64,000 bases of DNA, taken from positions 682,001 to 746,000 of the forward strand of contig NZ_CP098502.1 of NCBI RefSeq assembly GCF_024220175.1, in the 5' to 3' direction. Source of the DNA: Paraconexibacter antarcticus. Its GTDB lineage: Bacteria; Actinomycetota; Thermoleophilia; Solirubrobacterales; Solirubrobacteraceae. Both the position numbers and the translations under genes were made by a program. Shown here in pieces: positions 1 through 7,723 of this stretch. The notes below the pieces were generated by a model. It saw nothing but the letters and a program-made list of their open reading frames with translations, did no database searches and was not told the origin of the DNA. Within the stretch, counting starts at the first letter, position 1. The number at the start of each line of letters is the position of its first letter.

Positions 1-2
1 CG

Positions 3-896
3 CCGGCCTCCGCGTCGCCGCCGAGCGGCCTCGCCCGCGCCCGCCGCCGTCTCGGCCGCACGGAGGCCGATGCGGCGGCGGCCGCCCTCGCCGCGCCCGG
101 AGGCCTCCGCAAGGTCCTCGCGCCCGTCGTGATCATCACGCTGCTCGCGCTCCTCGCCCCGCTCGCGGCGCCCCACGGAAGCCTCGACATCGTGGCCGCC
201 GGCCCGCTGCACAAGCCGTCCTTCGGCAACCTCCTCGGCACCGACGAGATCGGGCGCGACGTGTTCTCCCGCGTCCTCTACGGCATCCGCTCGAGTTGGC
301 TCGCGGCGGTCGGCGTCATCGTCGTCGGCGCGGCCTTCGGCTCGCTGGTGGGGGCGCTGGCCGGGGCCTTCGGCGGCTGGACGGACACGATCCTCATGCG
401 GCTGACGGACCTCTTCCTCGCGCTGCCGGCCCCGGTCCTCGCGATCGCCGTCATCGCCTCGCTCGGGCCGAGCCTCATGCACACGCTGCTCGCGCTGAGC
501 ATCGTGTGGTGGCCGTGGTACGCGCGGATCGTCCGCGGCGAGGTCCGCGCGCTCGCCGCCCGTCCGCACGCCGAGGCCGCGCGGCTGGCCGGCGTCTCGC
601 GCTCGCGCCTCGTCCGCCGCCACCTGCTGCCCGGCGCGATCACGCCCGTCGTCGTGACGATGTCGCTCGACGTCGGCAACCTCATCCTGTCGCTCGCCGG
701 CCTGTCGTTCATCGGCCTCGGCGCACCCGCCCCCGCGGCCGAGCTCGGCGCCATGAGCGCCCGCGGCCTGGACTACCTCTTCGGCCACCCCTGGGTGCCG
801 ATCGCCCCCGCCGCCGCCGTCGCGCTCCTCGCGCTCACGGCAAACCTCCTCGGCGACCACGTCAACCGCACCCTCGACCAAAGGACGACCCGATGA
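3..896 (+). CDS. Dpp/Opp-type ABC transporter permease (DppC-like), 5' end at or beyond the window edge
   Basis: Inner-membrane permease of a peptide/nickel-type ABC importer. The frame is open to the left edge; about 297 codons are visible, close to the 280-300 of DppC proteins, so the start is probably at or just before the edge (a GTG at 129 would cut off the first membrane segment). An N-terminal Arg/Ala-rich stretch precedes a hydrophobic helix, then the DppC-like GTDEIGRDVFSR segment. The EAA-type cytoplasmic loop (EAARLAGVSRSRLVRRHLLP) that contacts the ATPase is present. The stop overlaps the next ATG (ATGA), so it is translationally coupled to the binding protein. The ATPase subunits are not in the window. 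Substrate is inferred only from context (guanidine-like nitrogen compound). Confidence 0.9.
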   Translation, partial: PASASPPSGLARARRRLGRTEADAAAAALAAPGGLRKVLAPVVIITLLALLAPLAAPHGSLDIVAAGPLHKPSFGNLLGTDEIGRDVFSRVLYGIRSSWLAAVGVIVVGAAFGSLVGALAGAFGGWTDTILMRLTDLFLALPAPVLAIAVIASLGPSLMHTLLALSIVWWPWYARIVRGEVRALAARPHAEAARLAGVSRSRLVRRHLLPGAITPVVVTMSLDVGNLILSLAGLSFIGLGAPAPAAELGAMSARGLDYLFGHPWVPIAPAAAVALLALTANLLGDHVNRTLDQRTTR

Positions 897-2470
897 CCAC
901 CGTCTCCCGACCCCGACTGCTCCTCGCCGGAGCGGCCGCGCTCGCGCTGGCCGTCACCGGCTGCGGGGCCAAGACGAAGGACGAGGCCGCGACGGCCGCC
1001 GGCACGAGCACCGCCGCCGGCGGCAGCGACGTCCTCACGATCCCCTACCTCGCCGACATGAGCGTCCCGGACCCGGACGTCTTCTACGACATCGAGGGCA
1101 ACTCGGTCATCCTCAACACCTACCAGGGGCTCGTGAAGTACGCCCCGGACTCGACGACGATCGTCGGCGCGCTCGCGCAGTCGTTCACGGAGTCCAAGGA
1201 CCGCCTGACCTACACGTTCAAGCTCAAGCCCGGGGTGACGTTCCACTCCGGCGCGAAGATGACGTCCGCCGACGTGAAGGCGTCCTTCGAGCGCCGCCTG
1301 AAGGTGAACCAGGCGCCCGCGTACATGCTCGCGAACGTCAAGACGATGAGCACGCCGGACCCGCTGACGTTCGTCGTGAAGCTCAAGTCGCCGGTCGACC
1401 CGTTCATGGCCTACATGGCGTCCTCGTGGGGTCCGAAGGTCATCGGCCCCGCCGCGCTGAAGACCCACGCCGGCAGTGACTTCGGGCAGAAGTGGATGCG
1501 CACGCACGAGGACGGCACCGGGCCCTTCGAGCTGACGTCCTTCCAGCGCGGGCGGCAGTACACGCTCACGCGCTACCCCGGCTACTACGGCGCCAAGCCG
1601 TTCTTCCGCGAGGTCGACATCAAGATCACGCCGGACATCGGGACCCAGCGCCTGGAGCTGCAGAACGGCGATCTCGACGCGGTCCTGCACTCCTTCCCCG
1701 CGTCCGAGCTCGCGTCGCTCCCGTCGAGCCTGCAGATCAAGCGCGAGAACTCCTTCCTGCGCCTGCTCATGTACGTCAACACGAACAAGGCGCCGTTCAA
1801 CGATCCGGCGGTGCGCCGCGGGCTGCGCAGCGCACTGGACATCGACCAGCTCGTGACCCAGGCCTACAGCGACACGGCGACGAAGTCGGTCGGCCCGTAC
1901 CCGACCGCGCTGCTCAGCGGTCAGCCGGCGCTGCCGTACAAGCCGGACCCGGCGGCGGCGAAGGCCGCGGCGTCCAAGGCGTCGACGAAGTCGATCGTCA
2001 TGGCCTACACCGCGGACGAGTCGGGCGTGCAGCGCCGCGTCTCCGAGACGCTGCAGGCGCAGCTCACCCAGGCCGGCTACAAGGTGACGCTGAAGGAGGT
2101 CCAGCTCCCGCAGACCTACGCGTACATCAAGGATCTGAAGCACGCCCCGGACCTGCTGCTGGCGACGAACACGCCGGACGCGGCGCACCCCGACACGTGG
2201 GCGCGGATCCTCTTCCAGTCCAAGGGCGGCCTGAACTTCCTCGGCTACTCGAACCCGGCGCTGGACAAGGCGCTCGACGACGCGCTGCCGGCGACCCCGG
2301 CGCAGGCGGACGCGGACTACCGCAAGGTCGGCCAGCAGATCATCGGCTCGGACTCGCTGTTCTTCCTCGGTGACGTGAAGGACGTCTTCGTCCTGAAGAA
2401 GGGGCTGACCGGCGTGTCGCACGTGCCGGCCTACCCCTGGACCGTCGACTACGCGGACCTGAAGCGGTAG
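893..2470 (+). CDS. ABC transporter substrate-binding lipoprotein, family 5 (Dpp/Opp type)
   Basis: A 525-residue extracytoplasmic solute receptor. A short basic N-terminus and hydrophobic stretch end in the lipobox LAVTGC (lipidated Cys24), followed by a low-complexity Ala/Thr/Gly linker. The body carries family SBP_bac_5 features: LNTYQGLVKY near the N-terminus, YTFKLKPGVTFHSG, SADVKASFERR, and a C-terminal FFLGDVKDVF-like segment. It sits between the two permease genes, with a 4-bp overlap to the upstream permease and 4 bp to the downstream one, so all three form one transporter. Peptide-type receptors also bind non-peptide ligands; the company of DUF1989 proteins and allophanate hydrolase suggests a guanidine- or urea-like ligand, which is inference. 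Confidence 0.92.
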   Translation: MTTVSRPRLLLAGAAALALAVTGCGAKTKDEAATAAGTSTAAGGSDVLTIPYLADMSVPDPDVFYDIEGNSVILNTYQGLVKYAPDSTTIVGALAQSFTESKDRLTYTFKLKPGVTFHSGAKMTSADVKASFERRLKVNQAPAYMLANVKTMSTPDPLTFVVKLKSPVDPFMAYMASSWGPKVIGPAALKTHAGSDFGQKWMRTHEDGTGPFELTSFQRGRQYTLTRYPGYYGAKPFFREVDIKITPDIGTQRLELQNGDLDAVLHSFPASELASLPSSLQIKRENSFLRLLMYVNTNKAPFNDPAVRRGLRSALDIDQLVTQAYSDTATKSVGPYPTALLSGQPALPYKPDPAAAKAAASKASTKSIVMAYTADESGVQRRVSETLQAQLTQAGYKVTLKEVQLPQTYAYIKDLKHAPDLLLATNTPDAAHPDTWARILFQSKGGLNFLGYSNPALDKALDDALPATPAQADADYRKVGQQIIGSDSLFFLGDVKDVFVLKKGLTGVSHVPAYPWTVDYADLKR

Positions 2471-2474
2471 CACG

Positions 2475-3476
2475 ATGTCCACGGTCATCGGCCGCCGCCT
2501 CGTCGCGCTCGTCGCGGTCCTGCTCGGGCTGTCGGTGATCGTGTTCGCGCTGCAGGCGCTCATCCCCTCGGACCCCGCTCGTGCCATCGTCGGCGCGAGC
2601 GCGTCCCCCGCGGTCGTCGCGGCGAAGTCGCACGAGCTCGGCTACGACAAGCCGCTGCCGACGCAGTTCGCGAAGTTCCTCGGGCGGATGGTGCACGGGA
2701 ACCTCCAGGACTCGCTGCGGACCCGCAACCCGGTGGCGGACGACCTGCGGACGTTCGCCCCCGCGACGCTCGAGCTCGCGCTCGTCTCCGCGATGCTCGC
2801 GGCGGCGCTCGGCGTCGGGCTCGGCCTCCTGCTGACGAGCGGGTGGCGGGCGGCCCGGGCGGCGCGCCTGATCCTCATCGGGGGCGCGTCGGTGCCGAGC
2901 TTCCTCGTCGCGCTGCTGGCGATCCTCCTCTTCTACTCGGCGCTCCACCTGCTGCCCGCGTCCGGGCGGGTGGACGACAAGTTCATCATCACCGACGGGC
3001 CGACGCGGCTGCTGCTCGTCGACTCGCTGCTGCACGGCCAGCCGAACGTCTTCTTCGACGCGCTCAAGCACCTCGTCATGCCGGCCTTCACGCTCGCGCT
3101 CGTGCCGGCGCTCGCGATCGCCCGCACGCTCGACGCGTCGCTCACCCAGGTCATGCGGGAGGACTACGTCCGCACCGCGCGGTCCAAGGGGCTGAAGGAG
3201 CGGACCGTCGTCCTGAAGCACGCGCTGCGCAACGCGGCGGGCCCGACGTTCACGATGGGCGGCCTGCAGTTCGGGCTCATGCTCGGCGGCGTCGTGGTCG
3301 TCGAGCAGATCTTCGCGTGGCCCGGGCTCGGCCTCTACCTCGACCAGTCGATCGGGTACTCGGACTTCCCCGCGATCACGGGGACGACGATCCTCCTCGG
3401 CACCGCGTACGTCGTCGTCAACTTCGCCGTCGACCTCGCGCAGGCGTGGGCCGACCCGCGGATCCGGGAGGTCTGA
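2475..3476 (+). CDS. Dpp/Opp-type ABC transporter permease (DppB-like)
   Basis: A 333-residue membrane permease, partner of the DppC-like protein at the window start. The N-terminus begins with the typical RRLVALVAVLLGLSVIVF first helix followed by the IPSDPAR motif, a long periplasmic loop, and then several hydrophobic helices. The EAA loop is recognisable as VREDYVRTARSKGL-like sequence (here MREDYVRTARSKGLKE) ahead of HALRNAAGP. Length and helix pattern match DppB/OppB. It starts 4 bp after the receptor gene and its TGA overlaps the ATG of the next gene by one base, so it stays within the operon. Confidence 0.92.
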   Translation: MSTVIGRRLVALVAVLLGLSVIVFALQALIPSDPARAIVGASASPAVVAAKSHELGYDKPLPTQFAKFLGRMVHGNLQDSLRTRNPVADDLRTFAPATLELALVSAMLAAALGVGLGLLLTSGWRAARAARLILIGGASVPSFLVALLAILLFYSALHLLPASGRVDDKFIITDGPTRLLLVDSLLHGQPNVFFDALKHLVMPAFTLALVPALAIARTLDASLTQVMREDYVRTARSKGLKERTVVLKHALRNAAGPTFTMGGLQFGLMLGGVVVVEQIFAWPGLGLYLDQSIGYSDFPAITGTTILLGTAYVVVNFAVDLAQAWADPRIREV

Positions 3477-4402
3477 TGCGCCCCCACGAGTGGTTCCACG
3501 TCCAGCCCCTCGCCGCGGGGGTCTGGCAGCTCACCGAGCCCGGGCACGTCGCGATGTGGCTCGTCGTCGGGCCGGGCCGCGCGGTCCTCATCGACACCGG
3601 TTGCGGCCTTGCGCCGCTGCGGCCGCTCGTCGACGAGCTCGCCGGCGGCGTGCCGGTCACCGTCGCCCAGACGCACCATCACATGGACCACGTCGGCGGC
3701 TCGCACGAGTTCACCGAGGTGCTCATCCACCCGGCCGGTGTCGAGGGCCTCGCCGCGGGCGTGCCCGCCGACCGGCTCGCCGGGTACCGCGAGTACGCGC
3801 TCGCGCAGGAGGAGGCGGCGGCCGCGTACGCCGACCTCGACGACCGCTTCTTCCACCTCCTGCGCGACGAGTACCGCCCGCGCCCGCTGCCGGCCGCGCT
3901 GCGCGACGGCACGTGGTCCATCGCCCCCGTCACCGCGACCGGCACGCTCGAGGAGGGCGACGTCCTGGACCTCGGCGGCGGCCGCTCGCTCGCGGTCATG
4001 CACACGCCCGGCCACTCGCCCGCCGACCTCTCCTTCGAGCTCGTCGGCGAGGGCCTGCTCTTCGGCGGGGACACGGTGAACACCGGCCCGGTCTACGTGC
4101 AGAACCCGGACTCGTCGCTCACGCTCCTGCGCGGCTCACTCGCCCGCCTCGCCGACCGTGCGCCCGCACTCACGCGGGTCTTCTGCAGCCACTTCATGCG
4201 CACCGCGGTGCCGCCGTCCTACCTCCAGGCGCAGGTCGACGCGCTCGACGCGCTGCTCGCCGGGGAGATCGCCACGCGGCCCGCGGTCGACTGCGTCGGC
4301 ACCGCGGTCGACGAGGCGGTCTTCGACGGCTTCTCGTTCTTCGTGCCGCGCGGCTGGACCGCACGGACCGCCGCAGCCCACGCCGAGGAGGCCGCCGCAT
4401 GA
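3476..4402 (+). CDS. Metallo-beta-lactamase-fold hydrolase
   Basis: A 308-residue MBL-fold protein, predicted cytoplasmic. The zinc-binding signature THHHMDHVGG is near residues 64-73; further ligands are in HTPGHSPAD (His near 179) and the GGDTVNTGP Asp near residue 200, so the dinuclear site looks complete. A distal His is in SHFMR. The first strand (VVGPGRAVLIDTG) is typical of glyoxalase II-like members. Which ester, thioester or lactam it hydrolyses cannot be read from sequence. It is joined to the upstream permease by a 1-bp overlap and to the next gene by a 4-bp ATGA overlap, so it belongs to the nitrogen operon and may process a substrate precursor or pathway intermediate (inference). 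Confidence 0.88.
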   Translation: MRPHEWFHVQPLAAGVWQLTEPGHVAMWLVVGPGRAVLIDTGCGLAPLRPLVDELAGGVPVTVAQTHHHMDHVGGSHEFTEVLIHPAGVEGLAAGVPADRLAGYREYALAQEEAAAAYADLDDRFFHLLRDEYRPRPLPAALRDGTWSIAPVTATGTLEEGDVLDLGGGRSLAVMHTPGHSPADLSFELVGEGLLFGGDTVNTGPVYVQNPDSSLTLLRGSLARLADRAPALTRVFCSHFMRTAVPPSYLQAQVDALDALLAGEIATRPAVDCVGTAVDEAVFDGFSFFVPRGWTARTAAAHAEEAAA

Positions 4403-5103
4403 ACCTCGACACGACCCTCCCGCCGGCCGCGTCGCTCGCGCGCGTCCTCCCGCGCGGGACGGCGCTGACCCTCACCGACGTGCGCGGCGGCGGCAACGTC
4501 TCCACGCTCATGTACCGGGCCGACGACCCGCTCGAGCGCTACTGCATGCCGGACACGCTCAAGGCGCAGCACGTCTCGCGGGTGACGACGGGCACCGCGC
4601 TCTACTCGGACATGGGGCGCGTCATGGCGTCCGTCGTCGCCGACACGTGCGGCTGGCACGACACGATCTGCGGCCACCTCACCGACGCGATGGTGCGCGA
4701 GCGCTACGGCGAGGCGAGCTACCAGGACGTCCGCAACGCCTGGCGGCGCAGCGCGCGGCAGGCCTTCCTCGTCGAGCTCGCCAAGCACGGCCTCGGAGCC
4801 CGCGACCTCGTCGGCAACCTCAACCTCTTCAGCAAGGTCCAGGCCGAGCTCGACGGGAGGCTCGCCTTCGTCCCCGGCAACTCGCCGGCCGGGTCGAGCG
4901 TGACGCTGCGCTTCGAGCTCGACGTCCTGCTCGTCCTCGTGAACGTCCCGCACCCGCTCGACCCGTCGACGACGTGGGACCCCGGCGAGATCGCGCTGCA
5001 CGCCGAGCCGGCCCCGCCCGCCGCGGCCGACGACCCGGTGCGCGTCGCCTGCCCCGAGAACGAGCGCGGGTTCATCGCCACCGAGATGGAGGTCCTCGCA
5101 TGA
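4399..5103 (+). CDS. DUF1989 protein, urea-carboxylase-associated protein 1 (UAAP1); probable carboxyguanidine deiminase subunit
   Basis: A 234-residue DUF1989 family protein. Diagnostic stretches are LERYCMPDTLKAQH, YSDMGRVMASVVADT and GWHDTICGH; the latter holds the conserved Cys/His pair of the family. Proteins of this family next to urea carboxylase and allophanate hydrolase were long annotated as urea-amidolyase-associated proteins; published work (recalled, not checked here) assigns the UAAP1/UAAP2 pair as a heteromeric carboxyguanidine deiminase that converts carboxyguanidine to allophanate. The paired gene follows directly with a 4-bp overlap, as expected for a two-subunit enzyme. No signal peptide; cytoplasmic. 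Confidence 0.88.
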   Translation: MNLDTTLPPAASLARVLPRGTALTLTDVRGGGNVSTLMYRADDPLERYCMPDTLKAQHVSRVTTGTALYSDMGRVMASVVADTCGWHDTICGHLTDAMVRERYGEASYQDVRNAWRRSARQAFLVELAKHGLGARDLVGNLNLFSKVQAELDGRLAFVPGNSPAGSSVTLRFELDVLLVLVNVPHPLDPSTTWDPGEIALHAEPAPPAAADDPVRVACPENERGFIATEMEVLA

Positions 5104-5756
5104 GCACGCAGGAGCAGGCCGCGGCGACGGCCCTCGACCCCGCCACCGCCCGGCTCACGGTCGACGTCCCCGCCGGCCTCGGCTGGGGCCACGTCGTCGC
5201 CGCGGGGGAGACGCTGCGCATGGTCGACCTCCACGGCAATCAGGCGGTCGACACGCTCTTCTTCGACGCCCACGACCACGCGAACCGCTACTCGGCCGTC
5301 GACACGATCGCCGCGCAGGGGTCCGTCTACCTGACGGTCGGCTCGCGCCTGCTCGCGCTCGACGGGGCGCCGCTCGTGACGATGACCGTGGACACGTGCG
5401 GCCGCCACGACACGCTCGGCGGGGCCTGCTCGCAGGAGTCGAACATCGTGCGCTACGGCGAGCACACCCGGCACATGCACGCCTGCCGCAACACGTTCAT
5501 CGCCGAGGCCCTCGCCTACGGCCACGGCCTCGAGAAGCGCGACCTCACGCACAACGTGAACTTCTTCATGAACGTGCCGCTGACGCCCGAGGGCGGCCTG
5601 CGCTTCGAGGACGGCATCTCCGCGCCGGGCAAGTACCTCGACCTGCGCGCGGACCGCGACACGCTCGTCCTCATCTCGAACTGCCCGCAGCTGAACAACC
5701 CGTGCAACGGCTACGACCCGACGCCGGTGCGGCTGCACGTCTGGGCGGCGACGTGA
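5100..5756 (+). CDS. DUF1989 protein, urea-carboxylase-associated protein 2 (UAAP2); probable carboxyguanidine deiminase subunit
   Basis: A 218-residue DUF1989 protein, paralogous to the preceding gene. It carries QAVDTLFFDA, NRYSAVDTIAAQGSVYLT, and the strongly conserved CGRHDTLGGACSQESN block, followed by RHMHACRNTF with further potential metal ligands. The UAAP1-UAAP2-carboxylase-allophanate hydrolase order is the canonical one. Together with UAAP1 it would deaminate carboxyguanidine to allophanate plus ammonium. It overlaps both neighbours by 4 bp (ATGA and GTGA), which suggests balanced translation of the subunits. A role in true urea degradation is the older alternative reading. Confidence 0.88.
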   Translation: MSTQEQAAATALDPATARLTVDVPAGLGWGHVVAAGETLRMVDLHGNQAVDTLFFDAHDHANRYSAVDTIAAQGSVYLTVGSRLLALDGAPLVTMTVDTCGRHDTLGGACSQESNIVRYGEHTRHMHACRNTFIAEALAYGHGLEKRDLTHNVNFFMNVPLTPEGGLRFEDGISAPGKYLDLRADRDTLVLISNCPQLNNPCNGYDPTPVRLHVWAAT

Positions 5757-7723
5757 GCGACGCCGGGTCCATCTACGTCCTCACCCCGGGGACCTCGACG
5801 ACGGTGCAGGACTGGCCCGGCCGCCTCGGCTACTGGGAGCCGGGGGTGCCGCCGTCCGGCCCGATGGACGACCGCTCCTTCCGCATCGGCAACCTCGTCG
5901 TCGGCAACCCCGAGGGGGCGGCGGGGCTGGAGGTGACGCTCTCGGGGCCGGCGCTCCGCTTCACGCGGGAGACCGTCGTCGCGGTGACGGGCGCGCCGCT
6001 CGCCGTGACCGTCGACGGCGCCGTCGTCCCGCAGTGGGCGCCCGTCACCGTCCCTGCCGGCGGTGAGCTGCGGCTCGGCGCGATCCGCGGCGTCGGCCTG
6101 CGCGCCTACGTCCTCGTCCGCGGCGGGCTCGACGGCACGGTGACGCTCGGCTCGCGCGCGGCGTTCGCGCCGGGCGGTCTCGGCGCGGCGGGCGGGCGGC
6201 CGCTGACCGCCGGCGCGCGCCTCGACGTCCTGCCCCTGGCCGACGACAACGCGCCCGTCGCCCGCGCCGCGCGGCCGCCCGCCTTCGCGAACACGTGGAC
6301 GCTGCGCGTCGTCGCCGGCCCGCACGGCGCGCCCGACTTCTTCACGCCCGACGGCCTCGACCGCCTCTTCCGCACGCAGTGGCGCGTGCACCACCAGTCC
6401 GACCGCACGGGTGTCCGGCTCTCCGGCCCGGTGCCCGCGTTCGCGCGCACCGACGGCGGCGAGGCGGGCCTGCACCCGTCGAACATCCTCGACTCCGCGT
6501 ACGGCGTCGGGACGATCATGCTCGCCGGGGACATGGCGGTCGTCGTCGGGCCGGACGGCCCCTCGCTCGGCGGCTTCACCGCGATCGGCCAGGTGATCAG
6601 CGCCGACCTCTGGTGCCTCGGCCAGGTGCGCGCGGGGGACGCGATCACGCTGCAGGTCGTCGACGCCGACACCGCCGCCCTCGCCCGGACCCGTGCCCGC
6701 GAGCAGGTGTCCGACCGCGACCCCGTCGTCGCCGTCGCCATTCCGCGGTACAGCCGCCGCGCCGTCGTCCTCGACGGGCCGCGCGAGGGCTCCGGCGGCC
6801 TCGTCACCTTCCGTCGCGCGGGCGAGCGCGCGCTGCTCGTCGAGTTCGGCGAGCCGGTCCTCGACCTGCGCTCCCGCGTCCGCGCGCACGCCCTCCAGGA
6901 GGTCGTCCGCGCCGCCGCCCTCCCGGCGGTCAGCGACCTCACGCCCGGGGTCCGCTCGCTCCACGTCCAGTACGACCCGGACGCCATCAGCGCCGCGTCC
7001 CTGCAGGCCGAGCTGTCGGCGCTCGAGGCCGCGCTGCCCGACCCGCACGAGCTCGAGATCCCGGGCCGCACCGTCCACCTGCCGCTCGCCTGGCGCCACG
7101 CCCAAGCCGAGCTCGCCGTCGAGCGCTACGCGACGACCGTCCGCCGCGACGCGCCGTGGTGCCCGGACAACATCGAGTTCATCCGCCGCATGAACGGCCT
7201 GCCCGACGAGGACGCGGTGCGTGAGATCGTCTTCGACGCGAGCTACCTCGTCCTCGGCCTCGGCGACGTCTACCTCGGCGCCCCCGTCGCCGTCCCCCTC
7301 GACCCCCGGCACCGCCTCGTGACGACGAAGTACAACCCCGCCCGCACCTGGACCCCCGCGAACGCCGTCGGCATCGGTGGCGCCTTCCTCTGCGTCTACG
7401 GCGTCGAGGGCCCCGGTGGCTATCAGCTCGTCGGGCGCACGGTCCCGATCTGGGACACCGCCGACGCCACGCCGTGGCAGCTGCGCCACTTTGACCAGCT
7501 GCGCTTCGAGCCGGTAGCCGAGGCGCGCCTGGAGGAGCTGCGCGGGCTGAGCGCCGCGGGGGAGTGGGCGCCACGTACCGAGCCGGCGACCTTCTCGCTC
7601 GCCGCGCACGCGCGCTTCCTCGACGAGCACGCCGACGACATCGCGGCCTTCCGCGCCCGGCGTGAGGTGGCCTTCGCGGCCGAGCGCCAGGCGTGGGCGG
7701 CGCCGGCGGCGGTGTCGGCATGA
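5753..7723 (+). CDS. Urea/guanidine carboxylase, carboxyltransferase part only (AHS2-AHS1)
   Basis: A 656-residue protein equivalent to the middle part of urea carboxylase. An N-terminal CT_A_B (AHS2/KipA-like) domain spans roughly residues 5-310, beginning YVLTPGTSTTVQDWPGR, with QSDRTGVRL and HPSNILD motifs. A CT_C_D (AHS1/KipI-like) domain spans roughly 340-640, containing the carboxylase-type CPDNIEF, DASYLVLGLGDVYLGAP, KYNPARTWTP and EGPGGYQLVGRT. These motifs distinguish it from 5-oxoprolinase PxpBC. The usual N-terminal biotin carboxylase (about 450 aa) and C-terminal biotin carrier domain are absent: it ends soon after the FRARREVAFAAERQ helix where the carrier linker normally begins. 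It must rely on biotin carboxylase and carrier proteins in trans. GTG start overlaps the UAAP2 stop; stop overlaps the next ATG. Confidence 0.9.
   Translation: MSDAGSIYVLTPGTSTTVQDWPGRLGYWEPGVPPSGPMDDRSFRIGNLVVGNPEGAAGLEVTLSGPALRFTRETVVAVTGAPLAVTVDGAVVPQWAPVTVPAGGELRLGAIRGVGLRAYVLVRGGLDGTVTLGSRAAFAPGGLGAAGGRPLTAGARLDVLPLADDNAPVARAARPPAFANTWTLRVVAGPHGAPDFFTPDGLDRLFRTQWRVHHQSDRTGVRLSGPVPAFARTDGGEAGLHPSNILDSAYGVGTIMLAGDMAVVVGPDGPSLGGFTAIGQVISADLWCLGQVRAGDAITLQVVDADTAALARTRAREQVSDRDPVVAVAIPRYSRRAVVLDGPREGSGGLVTFRRAGERALLVEFGEPVLDLRSRVRAHALQEVVRAAALPAVSDLTPGVRSLHVQYDPDAISAASLQAELSALEAALPDPHELEIPGRTVHLPLAWRHAQAELAVERYATTVRRDAPWCPDNIEFIRRMNGLPDEDAVREIVFDASYLVLGLGDVYLGAPVAVPLDPRHRLVTTKYNPARTWTPANAVGIGGAFLCVYGVEGPGGYQLVGRTVPIWDTADATPWQLRHFDQLRFEPVAEARLEELRGLSAAGEWAPRTEPATFSLAAHARFLDEHADDIAAFRARREVAFAAERQAWAAPAAVSA

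Noticed and set aside
1-128. Guanidine (ykkC-type) riboswitch for the first operon
   Set aside because: The window begins inside the operon; the leader is outside, and nothing in the first 128 bases resembles one.
5753-7723. 5-oxoprolinase subunits PxpB-PxpC fusion
   Set aside because: The CPDNIEF, KYNPARTWTP and GYQLVGRT motifs are those of urea-type carboxylases, and the domain order AHS2-AHS1 with allophanate hydrolase next door fits that family.
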